This document shows, in pieces, positions 1 through 8,132 of a stretch of DNA of 54,066 bases. Location of the stretch: NCBI GenBank assembly GCA_964528155.1, contig CAZGRL010000019.1:1-54066 (forward strand), given 5' to 3'. The stretch's first letter is position 1. Every line of letters begins with the position of its first letter. A program made the translations under genes and the position numbers. Origin of the DNA: G001797105 sp964528155. GTDB taxonomy: Bacteria > Chloroflexota > Anaerolineae > Anaerolineales > E44-bin32. The notes under the pieces are model-generated. The model ran no database searches. It saw nothing but the letters and a program-made list of their open reading frames with translations, and was not told the DNA's origin.

Positions 1-176
1 ATTCAATGCACGAACTCTGACAAACGTGACAACGACGTCGCACCCAATGACTAGTGTACCTGATGGCAATCCCGGAGGGAAAGCCGGAGGCTGTCAGCGC
101 GCTGTACATTGCTCGAGTCATTCCTGCCGGCCGCATTCGGCATTTCATCGAGTATCGGGCAGCAAGAGGAGGATCC

Positions 177-527
177 ATGCAGAATCCCAGGTCGGTTGTG
201 GTCGTGTTCAAGAGCAACGGACTGGGCCACACCCAGGCTCAAGACCTCAAGGAGAAACTGGTGGCGTCCTTTCTGGGTCTGATTGTCGACGCCGACACAC
301 TACCTCAGGCAATATGCTTCTACACAGACGGTGTCAAGCTTGCCTGCGAGGGTTCGCCGGTTCTGGAAGCGTTGCAGGCGCTGGAGTCGTGCGGAGTTCG
401 GCTGATCCTGTGCACGACTTGCCTGAACTACTTCGGGCTGATGGACGAAGTCCGCGTCGGCATCCCCGGTGGGATGGGGGATATCATTACGGCCATGTGG
501 TCCGCTGACAGCGTCTTGATGGTCTGA
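177..527 (+). CDS. DsrE/YedF-like small protein
   Basis: A 116-residue protein with a DsrE/TusD-like alpha/beta fold. It opens with a hydrophobic strand and glycine turn (VVVVFKSNGLGH), has a central CFYTDGVKLACEGSP stretch and ends with LCTTCLNYFGL, the pattern of the C-terminal half of YedF-type proteins; the N-terminal TusA half is absent. The family is linked to sulfur or selenium transfer, but the substrate cannot be read here. The reading frame is open upstream to 54, but ATG 177 is preferred because AAGAGGAGG lies 5-9 nt upstream and the residues before it do not look like this family. Nothing recognisable lies in bases 1-176. The next genes are on the other strand, so it looks monocistronic. 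Confidence 0.75.
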   Translation: MQNPRSVVVVFKSNGLGHTQAQDLKEKLVASFLGLIVDADTLPQAICFYTDGVKLACEGSPVLEALQALESCGVRLILCTTCLNYFGLMDEVRVGIPGGMGDIITAMWSADSVLMV

Positions 528-563
528 GAGAGGCTCCGACGCTGACAGGTCAGGGCCGGGCGT

Positions 564-1277
564 CTAGCCCGGGTCAGAACGCGAGTCCCGATCGCGCTCA
601 GCCTGCTTGAGCAGCCTGCGGGTCAGTCCCGAACCAAGCAGGGCCAGTCCATCCGTCGGGTGGTGATGGCTGGCGGCTTCATCGAAGAGCACTGCAGCTC
701 GCGAAGGTACCTCGTCATCGCCAAGCCACAGGACCGCTGCCAGCCGGATGAGAGGAAGCGGCTGAAAGGCGAAGGCGTGATCTCCGAGGTCGGTGACCGG
801 CCGGCCGCCAATCGCGCCAGCGCAACTTCCCAAGGCCTCAGGGTCGGCCTCGAACCCGCGACAGATCCGGTCTCCGGAGTAGGACTGGAACGCCTGATGG
901 TAAAACGCGCCTTCGGGAAGTTCACGGAACCCGATCCACTTTCCGGTGGGTGCAAGGCCATCGGCCTTGCTCAAGTAGTAGAGGACCATCGCGCTGTCGA
1001 AGGTGGACAATTCGCTTCCATCCGGGCGCAGAGGCAGCAGGTCTGGCCATTCGACGGTGACGTCATCCCCCCAATAGGCCAATCTCAGACCGGATTCCCG
1101 ATCCTCGCCCCCGCAGCGTCTGGCGACGTGTGATGGCGGCTTGAGGCGCAGGTTGGTCCGTAGTGGATCGAGGTGTGCCAGCATGCTCGCTTCCCAACTG
1201 GCGCGGGTTCGCTCAAGCGGGTCCAGTCTGGGTCCGTCCTCTCCCCCGGCAAGATCGATCAAGCCGGCCACAGGCAC
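564..1277 (-). CDS. DUF3786 domain protein
   Basis: Recognised as a DUF3786 protein by the central block where an LYYLSKADG helix is followed by GKWIGFRELPEGAFYHQAF. The function of the family is not known; members are soluble and about 200 residues long. The start is uncertain. A GTG at 1277 preceded by AAAGG seven bases upstream gives 237 residues and begins just after the stop of the upstream nitroreductase gene, so I chose it; an ATG at 1184 would give 206 residues but cut into what looks like the first family helix (SWEASMLAHLDP). It is the last gene of a three-gene minus-strand run (2200 to 564). The C-terminal 20 residues are charged and poorly structured. Confidence 0.7.
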   Translation of the reverse strand: MPVAGLIDLAGGEDGPRLDPLERTRASWEASMLAHLDPLRTNLRLKPPSHVARRCGGEDRESGLRLAYWGDDVTVEWPDLLPLRPDGSELSTFDSAMVLYYLSKADGLAPTGKWIGFRELPEGAFYHQAFQSYSGDRICRGFEADPEALGSCAGAIGGRPVTDLGDHAFAFQPLPLIRLAAVLWLGDDEVPSRAAVLFDEAASHHHPTDGLALLGSGLTRRLLKQAERDRDSRSDPG

Positions 1278-1311
1278 GCGCCTGCCTTTCGTTTGCCGGA
1301 CATCCAAGCCC

Positions 1312-1968
1312 TCAGCGACGGCGTCGTCGAAGAGCCAGCAACATGGCCAGCAGCATTGTTGCCGCGGGCCAGAACCACGCCAGCTCACCAGGTCCGCCGG
1401 CTCCCGTGCGGGGCTCCACCAGACGGACTCTCAACAGGCGGTATTCGCTGGTCTGTTTATGCAGTTCCTCGTCGCTGGCGGTGGCGGGATAGATCCCAAA
1501 AAGAGGGGCGACGATCCCGCTGGCGATGAGCACCTGCCTCAACCGATCGATCCGGTCTGGTCGATCGCTCACGTCGTCGATGATCGCGATCCACCATCCC
1601 TCTGGCAGCCAGACTTCCACGACCGGATCGGCCAGGATGTTGCGATACCAATCCGCGCCTCGGCCGAAGCCAGCGGTGCAATACACCTCGCCTTGATAGA
1701 AAGTGAAGTTGACGGGGGTGAGACGAGGTAGCTTCGTCCTGCGGCCGATATGCCGGATGACCATGATCCGGCCGGCGACCTCGGGCCAGGCGTTGATCCA
1801 CCGACCGAGGCCGAGGCGCCACATGGCAACCATGAACCGATTCACAGGCTTGAATGCGTAGCGGAGCCAATCTTGAGAGGCTGCGTCGGAAGCCATTTCT
1901 CCTTGCGCCCTCCATCTTAGTGAGGCGGCGTCCCATGAAAGAACAGGCTCACTCCGAGGAGCCATCAT
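1312..1968 (-). CDS. deazaflavin (F420)-dependent nitroreductase family protein with membrane tail
   Basis: A 218-residue protein of the DDN-like deazaflavin-dependent oxidoreductase family: split-barrel fold with the signature RIMVIRHIGRRTKLPRLTPV, then GEVYCTAGFGRGADWYRNI and VEVWLPEGWWIAII. Relatives use reduced coenzyme F420 (some FMN) to reduce quinones or nitro compounds. Unusually, the C-terminus carries a short hydrophobic segment (AWFWPAATMLLAMLLAL) followed by a run of five arginines, which would tether it to the membrane facing the cytoplasm. ATG 1968 overlaps the end of the upstream small membrane protein by 20 nt; a downstream ATG (residue 25) is an alternative start. The overlap suggests translational coupling. 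Confidence 0.8.
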   Translation of the reverse strand: MMAPRSEPVLSWDAASLRWRAQGEMASDAASQDWLRYAFKPVNRFMVAMWRLGLGRWINAWPEVAGRIMVIRHIGRRTKLPRLTPVNFTFYQGEVYCTAGFGRGADWYRNILADPVVEVWLPEGWWIAIIDDVSDRPDRIDRLRQVLIASGIVAPLFGIYPATASDEELHKQTSEYRLLRVRLVEPRTGAGGPGELAWFWPAATMLLAMLLALRRRRR

Positions 1969-2200
1969 CCCGAGCCGAGTCGCCCAGGATGCGCCGCAAA
2001 GTGCGGAATCGGCCGGCCCGTAGTCGATCCCGACGGACGCTGCGATGGATCAACAGACCCAGGATGGCCAGGCCCGCCCCAGCGAGCAGCACCCTCAGGT
2101 CGGCCTGACCGACACTCAACGTGAGGGCGAAGACCACCAGGGCAATCAATCCGATCAAAATCAACGCCGAACCAAGACGGAAGAGCATTTCCTGGCGCAT
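1949..2200 (-). CDS. small two-helix membrane protein
   Basis: An 83-residue protein with two predicted transmembrane helices (about residues 5-27 and 34-51) and a basic, arginine-rich C-terminal tail ending in acidic residues. No family recognised. The start is ambiguous between ATG 2200 (GGGAG directly adjacent) and ATG 2188 (AGGA adjacent). It heads the short minus-strand run with the F420-type nitroreductase, whose own C-terminal helix also suggests membrane attachment, so the two may act together at the membrane; that is inference from adjacency only. Confidence 0.6.
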   Translation of the reverse strand: MRQEMLFRLGSALILIGLIALVVFALTLSVGQADLRVLLAGAGLAILGLLIHRSVRRDRLRAGRFRTLRRILGDSARDDGSSE

Positions 2201-2502
2201 CTCCCTTGCGGCTTGCCAAAGATTTCCGCATTGGGCTTCACGAGGGGCTCGAATATGGCAGACCGGAGACCGAGGACCGGAGACTGGGCCAACACTGATT
2301 TGTCGGTCCCCTGTCCTCAGTCCCGGGTCGTCCGTCTTCCCCCCGCCCCGTGTGAGGCAGACGTCGTTTCGTTGCCGCGAACGAATCCGGTCGCGTCAGG
2401 ACGATTCCTCGCCGCCTGCGGCGGCTCGGAATGACACGACGTGGGTCGTAGTGTCTCCCGTGTCCCGTCTCCTGTCGTCCGTCGTCTTTCGCCCGCCGTC
2501 CG
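2201..2502. repeat. intergenic region with degenerate GACC/GGAGAC-type word array
   Basis: This 302-nt gap holds no gene I can support. From about 2255 to 2300 it is made of variants of ACCGGAGACCGAGG; from 2305 to 2345 and 2440 to 2502 it is made of the complementary words (GTCCCCTGTCCTCAGTCC, TCTCCTGTCGTCCGTCG). The two halves are roughly inverted relative to each other and could fold into a long imperfect hairpin. Similar arrays occur at 18902-19015, 21409-21515 and 34720-34770. Confidence 0.65.
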
Positions 2503-4101
2503 CTATCGAATCAGCGTGTGGATCTGCTCGTGCATATACAGCGGCAGGTAATACAGGCCACCGGCGTTCTTGCCGGATGATCCCGACCCCTTCCAGCCGC
2601 CGAAGGGCTGGAACCCCGGCCAGGCGCCGGTCGTGGCGCCTTGCGGTCGGTTGGCATAGGTCACACCGGCCTGGATATTGTCGAAGAACCACTCGGCCTC
2701 GTCTTCCGAGCCGTAGAAACCCGCCGTCAGACCGTAGTGGATGTCATTCGACAGCTTCATCGCTTCATCGAGGTTCCGCACCGGGTGGACCATTGAGATG
2801 GGCAGGAACATCTCGTACTCCCACAACCGATGATCGTGGGGAACGCCGGCGACCAGGGTCGGCTCGCAGAAGAAACCCTTGCCGTAGTCACCCTGGGTGA
2901 GGATGTGCCCTCCGGTCAGGAACTCGCCCGCCTCGGACAGCTCCTCGGTGAACTGTTGGAACTGCTTGTATGAGGTCTGGTTGATCACCGGCCCAAGGTA
3001 AACGCTTCTCTCGGTTGGGTCGCCGACAGCCAGTTTCTTGGTGAGATCCACAAGCCGTTTCACGAGCTTGTCGTATACCGGGCGTTCGACGTAGATCCGC
3101 GAATTCGCTGAACATTTCTGCCCCTGCAGTCCATAGGCCGAGCGGAGGATCCCGATCGCTGCCCGATCCAGATCGGCGTGCCGCGAGACGATCGACGGGT
3201 TCTTCCCGCCCATCTCGAGGATCGTCGGGCGTGGATACAGGCCTCCGGCGAAACTGCGATAAATCCTCATCCCGACATCGTAGGAGCCGGTGAACGTAAT
3301 CCCGTCAACTTCGCGGCTGGTGATGAGAGCTTCGCCGAGCGTGCTTCCGGGGCCGGTGACATAGTTGAACACCCCGTCGGGCAATCCGGCGTCGCGGTAG
3401 CATTCCGCCAGCAAGCGAACCGTCCAGGGCGTGTCCGAAGCCGGCTTCATCACGATCGTGTTTCCGGCTACAAGCGCCGCGCCGGAGGGTCCGCCAGTGA
3501 GGGCAGCCGGGAAGTTGAACGGACTGATCACCAGCCACACACCGTAAGGTCGCAATACGGACGTATTCTTGGCGCGGTATCCCTTCAGCGGATCGCGGCC
3601 CATGGCGACGGAGTAGCCCTTGTTCTCCTGCATCCGATCGCAGGCGTAGCGGATCAGGTCGGCCATTTCGGCCGCGTCGCCGAGGGACTCCATGCGATTC
3701 TTGCCGACCTCAAGCGCCATGACGGCGCCGATCTCGTAGATCCGCTTGTCGATCAGGTCGGCGGCTTTGCGGATCAACCGAACGCGCTCGCGCCAGGGCG
3801 TACGGGACCAGCCAGGGAAGGCTTTGCGCGCCGCCGCCAAAGCCTGCTGAGCTTCCTTGGCGCCGCCCTTCTGGAATCGGCCCAGGATCCACTCCTGGTT
3901 CACCGGCGAGCGATCCTCGAATGTCTCCTCCGCTTTCACCTCACGGCCACCGATGATCATGCGGTACTCCTTGTTCATCGTCCGCTTGATCTTCGCCAGC
4001 GCATCGTCAAACCGTGTGTGCAACTCCTCCGGCGGCTCGAACATCGTTGCGTACGTGAGCTTGAAGGATGAATTGCCCTTGCGTGTGGTCTTCTTTGCCA
4101 T
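2503..4101 (-). CDS. rocA: L-glutamate gamma-semialdehyde (1-pyrroline-5-carboxylate) dehydrogenase
   Basis: A 532-residue NAD-dependent aldehyde dehydrogenase of the P5C dehydrogenase group, which oxidises glutamate semialdehyde to glutamate in proline and arginine breakdown. Visible landmarks are the substrate/cofactor segment VWLVISPFNFPAALTGGP (about 188-205), the general base Glu296 in TILEMGGKN, the catalytic Cys330 in GLQGQKCSANSR and the C-terminal FGGWKGSGSSGKNAGG. Length and the long N-terminal region preceding the ALDH core (LTYATMFEPP) fit RocA/PutA-C rather than generic ALDHs. ATG 4101 has GGGAGG eight bases upstream. It stands alone on the minus strand with its own promoter at 4464-4493; no proline dehydrogenase gene is adjacent. 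Confidence 0.92.
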   Translation of the reverse strand: MAKKTTRKGNSSFKLTYATMFEPPEELHTRFDDALAKIKRTMNKEYRMIIGGREVKAEETFEDRSPVNQEWILGRFQKGGAKEAQQALAAARKAFPGWSRTPWRERVRLIRKAADLIDKRIYEIGAVMALEVGKNRMESLGDAAEMADLIRYACDRMQENKGYSVAMGRDPLKGYRAKNTSVLRPYGVWLVISPFNFPAALTGGPSGAALVAGNTIVMKPASDTPWTVRLLAECYRDAGLPDGVFNYVTGPGSTLGEALITSREVDGITFTGSYDVGMRIYRSFAGGLYPRPTILEMGGKNPSIVSRHADLDRAAIGILRSAYGLQGQKCSANSRIYVERPVYDKLVKRLVDLTKKLAVGDPTERSVYLGPVINQTSYKQFQQFTEELSEAGEFLTGGHILTQGDYGKGFFCEPTLVAGVPHDHRLWEYEMFLPISMVHPVRNLDEAMKLSNDIHYGLTAGFYGSEDEAEWFFDNIQAGVTYANRPQGATTGAWPGFQPFGGWKGSGSSGKNAGGLYYLPLYMHEQIHTLIR

Positions 4102-4463
4102 TCTATGGACCTCCCTCTTCGTGGTGGGATCGAAAGGATGTGAGAGACTCGGAAGTCAGATTCTTCGTCAAGGCCTCTTGCTGCCCGGGAGCAATCCAGG
4201 TGACGGACCCCGGCCGCATGCTTGGCGGCGATGCCCGCCTCGCGGCAGCATTTCTGGGATGTTCTGACCGACTCGGTTGCAGATAGCGGTGGCGAACTGG
4301 CGCGGGGGAGGCAACGATTTCGTTTCCGGAAACTTCCTCCTGGGGATCATCCCGGGAGGAGCGCCTGGTGATCTGAATCGTCTATAGCGGAGGCGGTTCT
4401 CTCGCCGGCTGCGACATTCGCGTTCCATCCCGCGCCTGGCGGACCACCGTCCAGGGACAATCA
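4102..4463 (-). other. long 5' leader of rocA
   Basis: From the predicted transcription start near 4457 to the rocA ATG there are about 355 nt without a supported gene. It contains a perfect 12-bp palindrome GTTTCCGGAAAC (4322-4333), flanked by a strong imperfect hairpin around 4340-4370 (CTCCTCCCGGGATGATCC with CCAGGAGGAAG on the transcript strand). No known riboswitch consensus was recognised and no uridine-run terminator is obvious. Confidence 0.4.
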
Positions 4464-4493
4464 AGTATACCTCCCGCGCTGAGCGGCCGTCAA
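4464..4493 (-). promoter_or_regulatory. predicted sigma-70 promoter of rocA
   Basis: On the minus strand TTGACG (4493-4488) is separated by 18 bp from TATACT (4469-4464), close to the consensus. It points at rocA, with transcription expected to start near 4457. Confidence 0.65.
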
Positions 4494-4757
4494 AGCAACG
4501 TGTGCTGCATAGGAAAACACGCTGCCTGACGCATAAGCCTCGGGCGGATGAACCCACCGTTTCGCCTCGCTCACCGGTTCGAAGGCATGGTCATCAAGCT
4601 AGATGCGGCGCCAAGGTCGAACGCCTTTTGCATGCTCTCCTGGAAACCGGGGGGTCCGGGCTTCTTGGCATGGCTTTGGCGCGAGGCTCTCTCGCCAGGA
4701 GGGCTTTCGTGAGCCGCGCCGTGGCTCATGGCGTTGTATACTCGGCAGGGGACGACC

Positions 4758-5228
4758 ATGACCTGGGTTCAAGACGGGATCTACGCGGCTGGTGGCGAAT
4801 ACCTGCCCTCTACATGGGCTGAGTTCTCCGATCAGACGGGGATCCGCGCTGTCCTGCACCTGTCTCCGGGACGACCGGCGGTCTTCCGGGGCCCGGCGCC
4901 CGAGGGCTTCCTGTGGCTTCCGATCGAGGACGAGGAACAGGCCAGCTCGGATGATCGGCTGCTCGCTGGCCGGTTCATCGCGAGTTGCCGGGAGAGGGGC
5001 TTGCGTGTCCTCCTTCACTCCAGCCTTGGCCGTCACCGAACACGCTGGGCCTACGTAGCCTACGAGATCTGTGCCGGGTCTCGGCTGAGAACTGTGCTGC
5101 ACAGAGCCGCCAGCCGACCGTGGCTCGCTCCCTATCATACGGATGAAGCGGCCTGGGAGGCATTCGTCCACCTGGCCGCGGACAACCTGGACCGCCCGTC
5201 TGTGGCAAGCCAGCGGCGACTCACCTGA
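4758..5228 (+). CDS. dual-specificity-phosphatase-like protein with Ser replacing the catalytic Cys
   Basis: A 156-residue protein with the layout of a small dual-specificity/tyrosine phosphatase: a strand GIRAVLHLSP, an acidic loop WLPIEDEEQ where the general acid sits, then the P-loop position VLLHSSLGRHRTRWAYVAYE. The family signature is HCX5R; here it reads His87-Ser88-SLGRH-Arg94-Thr, so the nucleophilic Cys is a Ser while the spacing, Gly91 and Arg94 are kept. It is therefore predicted to be a catalytically dead phosphate-binding protein unless the base call is wrong. ATG 4758 has AGGGGAC upstream and a TATACT box at 4737-4742. The DUF429 gene follows 10 nt after the stop, so the two are probably co-transcribed. 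Confidence 0.6.
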   Translation: MTWVQDGIYAAGGEYLPSTWAEFSDQTGIRAVLHLSPGRPAVFRGPAPEGFLWLPIEDEEQASSDDRLLAGRFIASCRERGLRVLLHSSLGRHRTRWAYVAYEICAGSRLRTVLHRAASRPWLAPYHTDEAAWEAFVHLAADNLDRPSVASQRRLT

Positions 5229-5238
5229 AGGGAATCGA

Positions 5239-6015
5239 ATGCTGTATCCGAAAGGGCTTTTCGTCGGAATCAACCCGGCCTCCGGTCGGCGACCGGTGCG
5301 GTATGCCGCGCTTGACAGCGACTTGCGAATCGTTGCCCTCGATCAAGGCGATCCTGAGCAAGTCCTGGCATTCGTCGCTGGCGCTGAGACTTCTGTGGTT
5401 GCGGTCAATGCGCCGCAATCGTTGAGCAAGGGTCTCATGCAGCGGCCCGAGATCCGCCTTCAATACAACCTCCCGCCGACCGGGCGTCGGTGGCGGGATT
5501 GGCGGGTATGCGAATTCGAACTTCGACGACGAAATATACGATTGCACAACTCGCCGAGTCGGAAGAAGACCGCGCCGGCGTGGCTCAAAGCCGGTTTCAA
5601 GGTCTTCCGTCGTCTGGGTGAAATGGGGTACTCGCCGCTTGTTTCCGAATGTCGGGGCGATTTGCCGTGGGTGATCGAGACGCAACCGCATGCCGGCTAC
5701 ACGGCGTTGCTCGGTCACCGGCCCTTCTATCGCGGGAGCATGGAGGGATGTCTTCAACGACAGTTGGTGTTGTATGTGGAAGGCCTGGACGTCGCCAATC
5801 CGATGCACGCGCTGGAAGAGATCACCCGACATCACTTGCTCAGCGGAGAGCTACCGCTCGAGACGCTGTACGACCCCGAGAATCTGGACGCTCTGTTGGC
5901 CGCGTATACAGGATACCTGACGGCAGTCAAGCCGGAAAAGTCGACACAGGTGGGCATGCCATCCGAAGGCCTGATCACCCTTGCTGCTGGAGAACTCAAG
6001 CCCTACTACACGTGA
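5239..6015 (+). CDS. DUF429 family protein
   Basis: A 258-residue protein resembling DUF429, an RNase H/RuvC-like fold family of unknown function. The N-terminus GLFVGINPASGRRPVRYAAL is the first strand pair with its Asp replaced or displaced (family members often read GID in this place, here GIN), followed by VVAVNAPQSLS, RVCEFELRRRNI and VIETQPHAGYTAL, the last matching the conserved E-x-YP/HP region. ATG 5239 has GAAGGGA five bases upstream; upstream codons in frame overlap the previous gene and are not used. The partial loss of acidic residues in the first motif makes nuclease activity doubtful. Co-transcribed with the phosphatase-like gene before it. Confidence 0.6.
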   Translation: MLYPKGLFVGINPASGRRPVRYAALDSDLRIVALDQGDPEQVLAFVAGAETSVVAVNAPQSLSKGLMQRPEIRLQYNLPPTGRRWRDWRVCEFELRRRNIRLHNSPSRKKTAPAWLKAGFKVFRRLGEMGYSPLVSECRGDLPWVIETQPHAGYTALLGHRPFYRGSMEGCLQRQLVLYVEGLDVANPMHALEEITRHHLLSGELPLETLYDPENLDALLAAYTGYLTAVKPEKSTQVGMPSEGLITLAAGELKPYYT

Positions 6016-6220
6016 CGCGTGCTTCCGGCAACTCCCCGAAAGGCCGGGTCAGCTGTTGCCGAATTAGAATTCCGGACTGACGAACGGTCAGGATCTCCAG
6101 TGGATCCATGCACTCGTTGCCGGGCGGGTGACAGGTCGGTGGCGAACCGCTTGTTAGGATGATGCTGCCCGCAACTCACCCCCTCCCACCACTCAACCAG
6201 TCTCTTGGAAGGGACGTCCC

Positions 6221-8095
6221 ATGACGCAACCACGTTATCTGCGCATCATCGAGGCCATGTCGGTCATGCTGTTCTTCTTCCAGGGTCTGACCGTAGCCAT
6301 CTCCGTCCTGTTTGGGATTATCTACGATCAGGTCTTTGCCGGCTCGCCGGGGCCATGGCTTGTCCTCAGTGTCCTCCTCGTCGCCGCGGCCCTGGTCGCG
6401 GCGGCCGCATCACCGCCCGGACCCACGCGTACCTGGCTCGCAGTTCTGGCCTCGACCGTTGGGATTGCCAGGGTGGCGCTCTCGATCAACATCGCCGAAG
6501 TTCGCTTTGTGGGTAGCCTGATCGTCCTGGCTGCGGGCGGACTGTACCTGGCCGGCCTGCTGACAGCCCGCCGACCGGTTGTGCTGCCGGCGATCATGGG
6601 CGGGCTGGCCCTTCAGCAGGTTTTTCAGGCGGTCGGCTTGACGTACGACGTCACTCTCCAACCATGGTGGCTGCCGATCCAAATCGTCTGGGGCGCGCTG
6701 ATCGTTGTTCTGGCCGTGGTGGTCGGGCGCAGGTCCGCCGCCGGTGACCGTCGGGCAAGTCAGCTCGGGATCTGGTCCGGATTGGCTGTCGGCGGTGTGA
6801 TCTTTGTGGAGACTTCGCTGCTCTCCTTGCCTCACGCGATAGCGCGGTGGAGCGACGTCGCATATCCGTTTGTGGCCATATGGACGTTCGTCGTGACAAT
6901 CGGCTTGCTGATCCCGCGTGTTCGGCACGAGATCAATCATCGCGTGGGGACCTGGCAGACGGGCCGGGCAGCAGTGGCTGCTGCCCTCCCGTTGGCGATC
7001 CTGGCGGCGTATTTCACCGAAGGAATTCTCTCAGTGGTCGCTTTGATGCTCTCCCAGGGCCTGACTCTCGTGCTTCTGGCCTGCCTTGTTGACGCGCGCT
7101 CCGACCGCCCGAAGGCGACCGGCTTGATGCTCGCGTCAGGACTGGCCCTCGTGCTTCTGCTGAACTTCCTCAACGCGTTTGCATTTACCTACCCGTACAG
7201 CCTGCCTTTCATGAGAGGCATGGGCTGGGTACCCTACTTCCTGGCCACCATCCTCGCAGGGGTAGGCATCCTCGGCCAGGCGCCGGTCACAGTATCGTGG
7301 AACGAACTCTCTCCACGTTTGGATTTCAGTCTCCCGTTCGGGATCGTAGGCCTGGCGGCCATCCTCCTTACCGTGCGCCCTCAGCCGGTCGATATCCTTC
7401 CGCCGTCCGGGGTGATACGGATCGCAAGCTACAACATCCACTACGGCTACGATCGGCCGTGGCATTTCACACTGGATGAGATCGCCCTCACGATCGAAGA
7501 AGAACAAGTCGATGTGATCGCCCTCCAGGAAGTGGATACGGGAAGGCTGACAAGCTATGCCGTGGACGACGCGCTCTATCTGGGCCGTCGGTTACACATG
7601 AACGTCGCCTATCTCCCGACGGTGGAGCATCTGACGGGGATCGCTCTTCTCTACAAAGGACCGAAGGTGCATTTCGAGTCACAGTTGTTGAGCAGCCTTC
7701 AGGAACAAACCGGCATCATCCACGTACCGCTGGAGATTGACCATCGCTTCCTTCACGCATTTGCCATCTGGTTGGGCCTCGAGAACGAGGACACCGACCG
7801 TCAAATCGGCGAAGCGCTGAGTTTTATTGGCGAACGGAGTCCGGCGTCCTTTGGAGGAGACTTCAACAGCGGCCCGGAGAGTTCGGTAGCGGCCTCGATC
7901 ACACAAGCTGAGTTCGAGGATCCGTTCAGCACTTTGGGGATCGTTCCTCCACCTCTGACCGACCCGGCGATCGATCCCACTCAGCGAATAGATTTCGTGT
8001 GGCTGCGCGACCTGACGCCTCGGTCGGCGTGGGTTTCTGAGTCGCTCGCTTCGGATCACCGGATGGTCATCGTCGAGATAGAACCGGGGCCATAG
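6221..8095 (+). CDS. polytopic membrane protein with C-terminal endonuclease/exonuclease/phosphatase domain
   Basis: A 624-residue protein in two parts. Residues 1 to about 385 hold roughly ten hydrophobic helices (for example MLFFFQGLTVAISVLFGIIY and LALVLLLNFLNAFAF). Residues about 395-624 form an EEP-type phosphodiesterase domain: RIASYNIHYGYD, VDVIALQEVD, GGDFNSGP and, near the end, IDFVWL with SLASDHRMVIVEI, giving the expected Asn, Glu, Asp-Asn and Asp-His catalytic set. The substrate could be a phospholipid, nucleic acid or other phosphodiester; the membrane part suggests a lipid or extracellular role. ATG 6221 has GGAAGGGAC upstream. Single gene followed by a compact terminator-like hairpin. 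Confidence 0.75.
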   Translation: MTQPRYLRIIEAMSVMLFFFQGLTVAISVLFGIIYDQVFAGSPGPWLVLSVLLVAAALVAAAASPPGPTRTWLAVLASTVGIARVALSINIAEVRFVGSLIVLAAGGLYLAGLLTARRPVVLPAIMGGLALQQVFQAVGLTYDVTLQPWWLPIQIVWGALIVVLAVVVGRRSAAGDRRASQLGIWSGLAVGGVIFVETSLLSLPHAIARWSDVAYPFVAIWTFVVTIGLLIPRVRHEINHRVGTWQTGRAAVAAALPLAILAAYFTEGILSVVALMLSQGLTLVLLACLVDARSDRPKATGLMLASGLALVLLLNFLNAFAFTYPYSLPFMRGMGWVPYFLATILAGVGILGQAPVTVSWNELSPRLDFSLPFGIVGLAAILLTVRPQPVDILPPSGVIRIASYNIHYGYDRPWHFTLDEIALTIEEEQVDVIALQEVDTGRLTSYAVDDALYLGRRLHMNVAYLPTVEHLTGIALLYKGPKVHFESQLLSSLQEQTGIIHVPLEIDHRFLHAFAIWLGLENEDTDRQIGEALSFIGERSPASFGGDFNSGPESSVAASITQAEFEDPFSTLGIVPPPLTDPAIDPTQRIDFVWLRDLTPRSAWVSESLASDHRMVIVEIEPGP

Positions 8096-8111
8096 GTGAG
8101 GGTCACCTTTT
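8094..8111 (+). terminator. short hairpin with T-run after the EEP gene
   Basis: AGGTGA, loop GGG, TCACCT, then TTTT: a 6-bp perfect stem that begins at the stop codon of the upstream gene. Small but well formed. Confidence 0.45.
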
Positions 8112-8132
8112 CGGTTCGTCGGCATCCCCCTA

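Noticed and set aside
54..176. N-terminal extension of the DsrE-like protein from GTG 54
   Set aside because: ATG 177 has a much better ribosome-binding site and the extension does not resemble the family.
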